In this document: piece by piece, positions 1 to 6,831 of the stretch
Layout of the letters: each line of letters begins with the position of its first letter
Numbering within the stretch: position 1 is the stretch's first letter
Source: an uncultured bacterium
GTDB taxonomy: Bacteria > Bacillota > Clostridia > Lachnospirales > Lachnospiraceae
Direction of reading: 5' to 3'
Length of the DNA: 34,330 bases
Assembly (NCBI GenBank): GCA_947574055.1
Contig: CANPIC010000032.1
Location: 1-34,330 of the forward strand
Position numbers and translations under genes: made by a program
Notes under the pieces: model-generated
Seen by the model: only the letters and a program-made list of their open reading frames with translations
Database searches by the model: none
What the model was told of the DNA's origin: nothing

Positions 1-989
1 TTCTGGCTCATGGTGCAGTTATTGGCCCAGGGCTCCGGAATGGTAATCATCACCGCCAGCGGCAAATCCATACCGCTCATCACAAGAAATTCCAGCGTAT
101 TGTCCAGCATAGCCGAGTCCGATCCTGCGGCATTGACAGCCGGGAGCACTTTATGCAACAGGCCCTGAAACGCTTCGGACTCCATATTTTCCTCTCTGGC
201 CAGCATCTTGTCCGCATTGCCCCGTATGGTATTGATCTCTCCGTTGTGCACAATCAAGCGGTTGGGATGCGCCCGCTCCCAGCTGGGATTCGTATTGGTG
301 GAAAAACGGGAATGTACCACTGCGATGGCAGAATCATACTCCCCGCATTGCAGATCCTGAAAAAAAGTCCTCAGCTGTCCCACGAGAAACATGCCTTTAT
401 AGACAATGGTCCGGCTGGACAGGGAAACCACATACGTATTGTCCGTGGACTGTTCAAAAATGCGGCGCACGATATAGAGGAGCCGGTCAAATGCCAGCCC
501 TTTTTCCACATGGCCGGGCTTTCTGATAAAAGCCTGCATGATACAGGGCATACACGCCGCTGCCTTATGCCCCAGCACGCCCGGATCGGTCGGCACCTCC
601 CGCCAGCCCAGAAATTCCAGCCCTTCTTTACGGACGATGATCTCAAACATCTTTTTAGACTGGTTGCGTTTCAGTTCATCCTGGGGAAAGAAAAACATAC
701 CGACACCATATTCCCGCTCTCCGCCCAGCCCGATCCCCAGAGGCCTGGTCACTTTCATGAAAAAGCGGTGGGAAATCTGCACCAAAATCCCCACACCGTC
801 TCCCGTCTCGCCTTTTGCATCCTTACCGGCCCGGTGCTCCAGATTTTCTACAATCTTCAGGGCATTTTCCACAATTTCACGGCTCTTGAGGCCCCGGATA
901 TTGACACAGGCGCCAATACCACAGTTATCATGTTCAAATTCCGCCCGATACAGAGGCGGAGTCAGTTGCCTGGGATTTGCGTCAAACAT
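1..989 (-). CDS. gltB: Glutamate synthase large subunit, N-terminal part (cut by window edge)
   Basis: This is the glutaminase end of glutamate synthase, which transfers the amide nitrogen of glutamine to 2-oxoglutarate. The reverse strand is open from an ATG at 989 to the window edge (329 codons). A strong AAGGAAGG site lies 8 bases before the ATG. The class-II amidotransferase nucleophile is visible as Cys23 in HDNCGIGACV, after a short propeptide of the kind usually cleaved in this family. Further family motifs follow: LEHRAGKDAKGETGDGVG, and a later VHSRFSTNTNPSWERAHPNR with HNGEINTIRGN. The FMN, FeS and synthase domains would lie beyond the edge. A long antisense frame over this gene is a shadow. 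Identification is by motif recall. The gene is separated from the sugar cluster by a terminator and is probably unrelated to it. Confidence 0.95.
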   Translation of the reverse strand, partial: MFDANPRQLTPPLYRAEFEHDNCGIGACVNIRGLKSREIVENALKIVENLEHRAGKDAKGETGDGVGILVQISHRFFMKVTRPLGIGLGGEREYGVGMFFFPQDELKRNQSKKMFEIIVRKEGLEFLGWREVPTDPGVLGHKAAACMPCIMQAFIRKPGHVEKGLAFDRLLYIVRRIFEQSTDNTYVVSLSSRTIVYKGMFLVGQLRTFFQDLQCGEYDSAIAVVHSRFSTNTNPSWERAHPNRLIVHNGEINTIRGNADKMLAREENMESEAFQGLLHKVLPAVNAAGSDSAMLDNTLEFLVMSGMDLPLAVMITIPEPWANNCTMSQ

Positions 990-1071
990 ATGTGTATCCT
1001 TCCTTTCCTTGTACATAATTAACAGATAATTGCCAGACAGCAATACCGGAATTAAAGGTGAAACAACAGCC

Positions 1072-1124
1072 AAAAACACAAAAACCGAAGATGTCACCGC
1101 CTCTTCGCAGTTGTCCATCTTCGG
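1072..1124 (-). terminator. Rho-independent terminator of the pseudo-ATPase operon
   Basis: Perfect 9-bp arms at 1085-1093 and 1116-1124 (CCGAAGATG/CATCTTCGG). On the minus strand the hairpin is followed by TTTTTGTGTTTTTG. It lies about 190 bases after the stop at 1314 and before gltB. The rest of 990-1313 holds the gltB leader, with no convincing promoter, and no other feature I can support. The open frame running on from 1408 to 1094 has no start or homology that I recognise. Confidence 0.6.
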
Positions 1125-1313
1125 ATTCTTCTTTCTTGGATCTCTGATTTTATATTGGATTTGAAAACGGCTGCTGTCAAATCCTGTTTTGTCACGATCT
1201 TTATCATACACTTTTTTGGAACAGTTGTAAAGCCCCAATCCTCTTTCCACGCGACAAACGCATAAATGGATAAAACTGTGAACCTTTCATAACGGCAGCA
1301 GGGCAGAAACTCC

Positions 1314-2804
1314 CTATCCCTCCTCCTCTTTTCGATAAAGGTGCGCCCAGGGTGTAGAGGCCGAGAGATGCGAAAATTCCTCCCGGGATACTTCCACGAC
1401 CATGCCATTTCCGTCTATACGCAAAAGCCGTTCCGCAAAGGACATGGAATCTGCCAGATTGATGGCTATAATGACTACCGCGATTCCTTTTTGCAGTAAG
1501 GTTTCCATCATCCTCCAGATCAGCAGCCGATGGGGCATGTCAGCCCCCTTGAAAGGCTGGATACAAAATACCACCTTCGGCCTCTGAAGCAATATCCTTG
1601 TATAGACAAGCTGGTATTTCTGCATTTCTGTCAGTTCTTCCATCTGCATATAAAACACATCTTCCCCCAGAAAAGAGCCATACTCCATGCGGACACTCTC
1701 CTTTATGGCCCTGTCATGCCAGATGCCCTCCACCCGCCGCAGCAGTCCGAAACAAAGGTTGTCCATATAACTCATTCCCGGAAATATCATGCTCCTGGTG
1801 GGAAGTTCCCGGATCACGGCCACACTTTTACTCTCCCGGATCGCCACCGGTTCTCCTTCCAGCAGGATCTCTCCCCCTTCCAGCCGTCTTTCTCCGATCA
1901 GAAGGCCGATCAGACTTTTATAGATACTGTAATCCAGACTCTGAATGACCACACATTCCCCTGCGTGAATTTTTACATGCAGCCGTTCCAGTGCTCCGTA
2001 TGTAATATCATGCAGTTCCAGAACCACATCCGGCGACATACCCAGGCCTTTTTCACTCTGCATATGGACCCGTACCATCCGATTAAATTCTTCCGGATAT
2101 TCCAGCATCGTATCCAGGCTCATCTGCGTCTCCCCGATCACCTTCTGCACCCGCCCATAAGAAAGCAGCGCCGCCCTGTCGCAAATCTGAAGAATATCTT
2201 CAAAATGCAGGCTGATGTACAGAAAGGAAATGCCCTGGGACGCATATTTTCTCATAATCCTGTACAGCTTTTTCAGCTCCACTTCACTGATCAGTGTGCT
2301 GACCTCATTCAGTACGATCAGCCGGTGTCCCATAATCACCGCCCGCAGCATTTCCACGACAATGCGCTCAAAATAAGATAGTTTTTCCACATAAGTATCA
2401 GCGGAAATATCCATGCCGATATCCCGCAGGAACGGTTCAAGCTGCCGCCGCAGAAGGCCGGAGCGGATAATCCTCTGCCGGAATCCCTGGCGAAGTACGA
2501 AGATCGTATCCGACACACGCATTCCCTCCACCAGACAACCCTGATTCTGGATAATGCTGATACGGTTATACCCTTTTCTGGATGCCTTCCAGGAATTGAT
2601 CAGCGTTTCCCCGTAATAGACAAATCCGTCGTGAAGCGGCAGATTGGATTGCAAAAGTTTTAAAAAAGCCGGCAGTCCATGGGCATTGACCGGCAAAAAG
2701 CCCATGATCTCGCCCTGAAAGATCTGCAGATTAAAGTCTTTTAGCTGGATGATCCCTTTCTCTATATAGGTGACACGCTCCATACGGAATATTTCTTCTC
2801 TCAT
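1314..2804 (-). CDS. Catalytically degenerate sugar-ABC ATPase homologue (RbsA/MglA fold, pseudo-ATPase)
   Basis: A 496-residue protein with the two-cassette layout of RbsA/MglA ATPases, but every catalytic motif I can locate is altered. In cassette 1 the Walker A segment (GEIMGFLPVNAHGLP, 31-45) has no GKS/T. The signature LSGGQ is LSYFE (142-146). Walker B reads LIVLNEVST (162-170), with Asp replaced by Asn166, and the switch His of YISH is Leu199. In cassette 2 the P-loop position reads SLDYSIYKSL (289-298), the signature reads LTEMQK (391-396), and Walker B ends CIQPF (414-418) instead of LDEPT. The Q-loop Gln86 and the overall length survive. The frame is intact with no stops, so this looks like a maintained non-enzymatic protein rather than decay. 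The start at 2804 is chosen for GGGAGG six bases upstream; an in-frame ATG at 2858 lacks such a site. It is the last gene of the regulator-kinase-esterase operon and has no adjacent permease. A regulatory or scaffold role is inference. Confidence 0.85.
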   Translation of the reverse strand: MREEIFRMERVTYIEKGIIQLKDFNLQIFQGEIMGFLPVNAHGLPAFLKLLQSNLPLHDGFVYYGETLINSWKASRKGYNRISIIQNQGCLVEGMRVSDTIFVLRQGFRQRIIRSGLLRRQLEPFLRDIGMDISADTYVEKLSYFERIVVEMLRAVIMGHRLIVLNEVSTLISEVELKKLYRIMRKYASQGISFLYISLHFEDILQICDRAALLSYGRVQKVIGETQMSLDTMLEYPEEFNRMVRVHMQSEKGLGMSPDVVLELHDITYGALERLHVKIHAGECVVIQSLDYSIYKSLIGLLIGERRLEGGEILLEGEPVAIRESKSVAVIRELPTRSMIFPGMSYMDNLCFGLLRRVEGIWHDRAIKESVRMEYGSFLGEDVFYMQMEELTEMQKYQLVYTRILLQRPKVVFCIQPFKGADMPHRLLIWRMMETLLQKGIAVVIIAINLADSMSFAERLLRIDGNGMVVEVSREEFSHLSASTPWAHLYRKEEEG

Positions 2805-2872
2805 CCCCGTCCTCCCGACAGCCCGCTTTTGCCTCCTTCCTCCATTCTCATGCGGCAAAAGGCCCGGCCCCT

Positions 2873-4003
2873 TTACAGCCGCAGCAGATCAGCAGCAATT
2901 TCCCTCACCATATCGTCCGCCTGCGGTGCATAGCCCAGCCGGTCAAAGACTCCATGACCACAGCCGCCATAGCGGATATGGCGTGTCTCAACACCTGCTG
3001 CCTGCAGTTTGCGTGAAAACGCCTCACAGCTTCCACGGAGAAAATCATATTCCACCGTTATCATCAGCGTCCTGGGAAGGCCGTCCAGTTCTGCCAGAAT
3101 AGGGCTGAGACAAGGCTGGCATACATCCGTACCTGCCGGCACATACCATGCTGCAATATCCGCAAGCTGCTCACCCACCATGCAGATCTGCGCCTCGATC
3201 AGCGGATCATCATAGGGGTTATCATACATCTGCCGGTCCCAGTAAGGTGAACTGTCTATCCGCTCCCTCATATCTACCACCGGGTAAAGCAGCGCTTGAT
3301 AGGCAATCCTGCCGCCGCCCTGCTCCCGGTCACGCAGTGCACATGCCAGTGCCAGATTTCCGCCTGCGGAGTCACCTGCTATCCCCACCTTTTCTCTGCT
3401 GATTCCCAGTTCTGACGCATGGGCATGAATCCACTGCAGCGCCTCATAGCAGGCATCGGCCCCTGCCGGATAAGGATGCTCCGGGCACAGAGGATAGTCT
3501 ACCGAACAAACGACCCCACCCGAAAGCTGCGCCAACAGCTTGCACTGGTTTTCCAGAGTCGCGATACCACCGCCGAAAAATCCACCGCCATGAATATAGA
3601 GCAGGCAGGGCCGGTCCGTTTCCGCCGACAGCACTTCATACTGATACAGCCTGAAAGGTTCCCCGGCCACTGTCATCCTGTGGCATATCGTGCGTATCCC
3701 TGTGGAAACATCACTGCTGGTCCATCCAAACTGTGCCCTTAAATACTCCAGCCGCGAAAGTCCCGTAGCCCCTTGCGGTCCCAGGAGATGTACTTCATTG
3801 GCCCACAGCTGCGGCGCAAGCCGCTCTCTGTAAGACGCAAAATCTTCTCTCGTCACACGCCCCGCCGCTTCATTGGCCGGGTCCGGTCGTCCTGCCTCTC
3901 TGCCTTCGCAGTTACGCACTTCTATCTCCAGCCCGTTTATATATAATTTGTCTGCATTTTTCTGCAGGCTCTCTACCAGTCTTTCATACTTTTGTCTTTC
4001 CAT
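2873..4003 (-). CDS. Alpha/beta hydrolase, HSL-type esterase/lipase
   Basis: A 376-residue cytoplasmic hydrolase of the hormone-sensitive-lipase family (alpha/beta hydrolase fold 3). The oxyanion-hole motif HGGG is at 138-141 and the nucleophile elbow GDSAGG is at 210-215, with Ser212. The acid is probably Asp320 in VEYDFLR, and His350 in GCGHGVF completes the triad, so the enzyme should be active. There is no signal peptide or membrane segment. The first 100 residues form a cap-like extension. The gene sits between the kinase (31-base gap) and the pseudo-ATPase (68-base gap) on the same strand, so it is probably co-transcribed. The substrate is unknown. Family members hydrolyse short acyl esters, so deacylation of an imported acylated sugar or signal molecule is one possibility (inference). 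The site before the ATG (GGGG, 7 bases) is weak. Confidence 0.88.
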   Translation of the reverse strand: MERQKYERLVESLQKNADKLYINGLEIEVRNCEGREAGRPDPANEAAGRVTREDFASYRERLAPQLWANEVHLLGPQGATGLSRLEYLRAQFGWTSSDVSTGIRTICHRMTVAGEPFRLYQYEVLSAETDRPCLLYIHGGGFFGGGIATLENQCKLLAQLSGGVVCSVDYPLCPEHPYPAGADACYEALQWIHAHASELGISREKVGIAGDSAGGNLALACALRDREQGGGRIAYQALLYPVVDMRERIDSSPYWDRQMYDNPYDDPLIEAQICMVGEQLADIAAWYVPAGTDVCQPCLSPILAELDGLPRTLMITVEYDFLRGSCEAFSRKLQAAGVETRHIRYGGCGHGVFDRLGYAPQADDMVREIAADLLRL

Positions 4004-4034
4004 CTACTACCCCACATGATTTCTTCTCTTGCTT

Positions 4035-5087
4035 CTATGACAAAAGATCTCTCTCGTCTATTTTTATATCACTTCCGGTAAGCGGAATGGTCAGTTCCAC
4101 GTCTGTCCCTTTCTGCGGAATCGAATACACATGCATCCCATACTCCTCACCAAAAATCAGATGAATCCGATTGTTAACATTTGTAAGCGCAATACCACCC
4201 CGCCTGCCATTTTCACGGCAGGCAATATCGCCTCCGCTTCCGTTCAACCGGTCATTTAATGCCGCCAGTGTCTCTTCATCCATCCCCACACCGTCATCAG
4301 ATATGCGGATCAGCAGTCTTTTCTGCGTTCTCGTAAAATGGATCCGCAGTGTACTCGTCCCCACCTTCCTCTCCGTCCCGTGGATGATGCTGTTCTCCAG
4401 TATGGGCTGTAATATCAGCTTGGGAATCCGGCAGCTCATGATATCTTCTCGGTCCTCTTCTTCATAAGTAACATGCAGTCTGAGCCGGTCCCCGAAGCGA
4501 TACTGCTGTATCCGGAAATAAGTCTCACAATTATCCAGTTCTTCTTCAACAGATACCAGATTTTCTACTCTGGTTATGGTATAACGGAAAAATTTGGCCA
4601 GTGCCTCCGTCATATCTGCCACACTGTCCAGTCCTGCAATCAATGCTTCCCCTCGGATACTTTCCAATGTATTATACAGAAAATGCGGATTGATCTGATT
4701 CTGTAGGGCAAGATACTGTGCCTGCCGCTCATTCAGGTCAATCAGCTGCGGCGATTTTAAGAGTGTTTCCGTCATCTCCATCTGCCGTTTCGCAGAAGGC
4801 GTCAGCAAGACATTGTTCAGATCCCCGCTGCCGGAAATCATATGTCCGTCCTGTATTCTTTCCACGAACTTTTCCGATCTCCGGTAAGGGATAAAAATCC
4901 AGAACCAGGCCGCAGCAAAATAAAACCCTGTTATCCCCAGATGCAGCAGCCATTTCCAGACACATATCTCTCCCTGCCACAGCAAGATTGTCTGCTCTGC
5001 CTGGTAAGCCATCAGACAGAGTCCAATCATCGCTGCCATGAAAGCAATTCTGTTTGAGATATAGCGAAAGGGGTTTTCTTTTTTCAA
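4035..5087 (-). CDS. Sensor histidine kinase, YesM/LytS type, without extracellular sensor domain
   Basis: A 350-residue kinase. Two membrane helices (about 14-36 and 46-67) are joined by a very short loop, so it has essentially no external ligand domain. A linker leads to the His_kinase domain: the phosphoacceptor is His135 in NPHFLYNTLESIRGE. The ATPase domain has an N-box ENSIIHG (231-237), DDGVGMD (264-270) and a G-rich GGIALTNVNNRI. No HAMP domain is evident. The only plausible start is a TTG at 5087, with GGGAGG six bases upstream that overlaps the regulator stop codon, so translation is likely coupled. It pairs with the AraC-type regulator directly upstream. Having no external domain, it presumably senses through a partner membrane or binding protein (inference). 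Confidence 0.93.
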   Translation of the reverse strand: MKKENPFRYISNRIAFMAAMIGLCLMAYQAEQTILLWQGEICVWKWLLHLGITGFYFAAAWFWIFIPYRRSEKFVERIQDGHMISGSGDLNNVLLTPSAKRQMEMTETLLKSPQLIDLNERQAQYLALQNQINPHFLYNTLESIRGEALIAGLDSVADMTEALAKFFRYTITRVENLVSVEEELDNCETYFRIQQYRFGDRLRLHVTYEEEDREDIMSCRIPKLILQPILENSIIHGTERKVGTSTLRIHFTRTQKRLLIRISDDGVGMDEETLAALNDRLNGSGGDIACRENGRRGGIALTNVNNRIHLIFGEEYGMHVYSIPQKGTDVELTIPLTGSDIKIDERDLLS

Positions 5088-5098
5088 ATGTTTCCTCC

Positions 5099-6688
5099 CT
5101 AGCCATACAGTTTCCGGTAGGTTGCAGGCTTGACTCCCGTAACTTTTTCAAAGGTACGTGTAAAGTGTTTTAAATCATTATACCCTACTTTGCGACAAAT
5201 TTCAGCTACCGTATACTGACTCTCCCGCAAAAGCGTTTTGGCCGCTTCCATCCGTACATGGATCAGATACCTGGCAAATCCTTCTCCCTCCGCCTTTTTA
5301 AAGAGAACACTGAAATAAGCGGTACTGAGCCCTGCCACGCTGCTTACCTCCTCCATGGTAATCTGCTCACTGAAATGATTACGGATATATTGTTTTGCCA
5401 GGCGAACAGGCCGCAGCGTATCGTTTTCCCGCTTTCTGCGTATCTGTTCCAGCCAGGTCTTTTGCAATTCTTCCAGACAATCCAGCAATTCCCGGACGCT
5501 GCCTCTTTGCGTGCACCGCTCCTCAAAATCCCGGATTTCCTCCTCGCGCCGCTGCATTTCCACCTGACTTAAAAAAAGTCTGCCACAGGAGACCACAAGT
5601 TCCAGTATTTCATAACCAGAGGCCGTTCTGCCGCCTTCTATTCCTGTCCGAAGTACCTCCACGGCCGCCGTACCTTCCTCAATACTCATAATCTCAATGG
5701 CATGTGTGATCAGACGCGCATATTTTTCCAACAGATTCCGTTCATGTAAGGTGGCATTTGCCGGCATCCTGTCCAGCATACGGCCTGTTCCTTTCACCAG
5801 GCGCTCCTGTATGATAATGGAAACCTCCCTGACAGACACCCCCAGCTGCTGTGGTGCATCCGCCATGCTGCCCACCGCCATGGAAAACGTCACCGGGCCG
5901 TACAGGTTCTTCCTGGCCTCCAGTTGATTCAGACATTCCCGAAGCAGGCGTCTGATCTCCTCTGCCTGTTTGTTCTCATAATTGAGAATACCGATACAGG
6001 CAGTCCGCTGCCTGTGGAGAAGCATCTCAAAGCATCTGGGCCTCAGGCTTCTCTCCAGAAGATTTTCTGTCTCGTCCAATAAAATAGCCATGCCTGAATC
6101 ACTGAACTGGCTCATATCACCGTCAATTTTCACGCAAAATGCCTGAAAAATACCCGGCCTGACCTTCAGATAATATTCGCTTTCCAGGATTCCCAGTGAA
6201 GGTTCTTTCAGTTTGCCGCTGATCAGCTGCCCGATCAGGCTCATTCTGATCCGGCGTGTATCGGATTCACTTTGCTGCAAAAGCTGTATCCGATCACTCT
6301 CCGTCTCTCTTCTTTCCGCAATCCTTGTTTTCAGTTTCCGGAGTGTTTCATTCAGTTCGATCCGGCTGACCGGCTTGAGCAGATAGTCGCCCACACCATA
6401 TTTGATAGCACTCTGCGCATATGCAAAATGAGCATAACCGCTTATAATGATAATCTCCAGTTCCGGTACACTCTTTTTCACCTGTTTGATCAGATCCAGA
6501 CCGCTGCAGCCCGGCATCTGGATATCCGTGATCAGAATATCGGGCTGCTGCCTGACAGCTATCCGCATCGCCTCCAGACCGTTATGGGCAATGCCCGTAA
6601 TCTCCATCTGCAAGGCATCCCAATCCACCAGCGCTGTGATCAACTGGCAGATCCTCTCCTCATCATCTGCGATCATTACTTTAAACAT
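5099..6688 (-). CDS. Response regulator with AraC-type DNA-binding domain (YesN family)
   Basis: A 529-residue transcription regulator. The receiver domain has the acidic pocket ADDEE near the N-terminus, phospho-acceptor Asp55 in ITDIQMPG, and the KPVS lysine after GDYLL. A long middle region follows, as in YesN proteins. The C-terminal 100 residues form two helix-turn-helix motifs (ITMEEVSSVAGLSTAYFSVLFKK and TVAEICRKVGYNDLKHFTRTFEKVTG, each read as parts). An ATG at 6700 is also in frame, but the only ribosome site, AGGA(AAG), lies inside its first codons and is correctly spaced for the ATG at 6688. It is the first gene of the operon with the kinase, esterase and pseudo-ATPase. ABC system 1, immediately upstream, is the most likely target; direct repeats at 11618-11650 fit an AraC-type site (inference). 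Confidence 0.93.
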   Translation of the reverse strand: MFKVMIADDEERICQLITALVDWDALQMEITGIAHNGLEAMRIAVRQQPDILITDIQMPGCSGLDLIKQVKKSVPELEIIIISGYAHFAYAQSAIKYGVGDYLLKPVSRIELNETLRKLKTRIAERRETESDRIQLLQQSESDTRRIRMSLIGQLISGKLKEPSLGILESEYYLKVRPGIFQAFCVKIDGDMSQFSDSGMAILLDETENLLERSLRPRCFEMLLHRQRTACIGILNYENKQAEEIRRLLRECLNQLEARKNLYGPVTFSMAVGSMADAPQQLGVSVREVSIIIQERLVKGTGRMLDRMPANATLHERNLLEKYARLITHAIEIMSIEEGTAAVEVLRTGIEGGRTASGYEILELVVSCGRLFLSQVEMQRREEEIRDFEERCTQRGSVRELLDCLEELQKTWLEQIRRKRENDTLRPVRLAKQYIRNHFSEQITMEEVSSVAGLSTAYFSVLFKKAEGEGFARYLIHVRMEAAKTLLRESQYTVAEICRKVGYNDLKHFTRTFEKVTGVKPATYRKLYG

Positions 6689-6739
6689 ATCTTTCCTCAT
6701 GTATTTGCGAACTGTGCTTCAGAATCTTTCAGATCCGCC

Positions 6740-6755
6740 GGCCCGCACACGGGCC
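6740..6755 (-). other. Short GC-rich hairpin in the leader of the regulator operon
   Basis: Perfect GGCCCG/CGGGCC arms with a four-base loop lie 52 bases before the regulator start. There is no T-tract, so this is not a terminator. It may stabilise or fold the 5' leader. No clear promoter was found between this hairpin and the terminator at 6788-6807. Confidence 0.35.
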
Positions 6756-6787
6756 TCTATGAACTGTTACTTTTTTTGAACAGGAAA

Positions 6788-6807
6788 ACCGCCGGGGCCC
6801 CGGCGGT
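6788..6807 (-). terminator. Terminator after ABC system 1
   Basis: A perfect GC-rich dyad (ACCGCCGG...CCGGCGGT) sits 24 bases after the stop of the double-domain binding protein. It is followed on the minus strand by TTTTCC and preceded by an A-rich stretch. It separates ABC system 1 from the regulator operon, although readthrough is possible because no strong promoter is visible after it. Confidence 0.7.
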
Positions 6808-6831
6808 CTTTCTGCTCTGTCTTTTTTCCTA

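Noticed and set aside
153..1022. Forward-strand open frame of 289 codons
   Set aside because: It is antisense to gltB, whose translation shows clear family motifs; the forward product has no recognisable features.
1094..1408. Reverse-strand frame of 104 codons after the pseudo-ATPase
   Set aside because: It overlaps the end of the real gene in another frame, has no ribosome site and contains the terminator stem.
1314..2858. The degenerate ATPase as a decaying pseudogene
   Set aside because: The frame is intact over normal length with a good ribosome site, and motif losses affect all catalytic positions while the fold-defining segments remain; active decay would be expected to show stops or frameshifts.
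3010..3030. Sequence resembling a CcpA catabolite site (TGAAAACGCCTCAC)
   Set aside because: It lies deep inside the esterase coding region with only partial match; no convincing site was found in the promoters.
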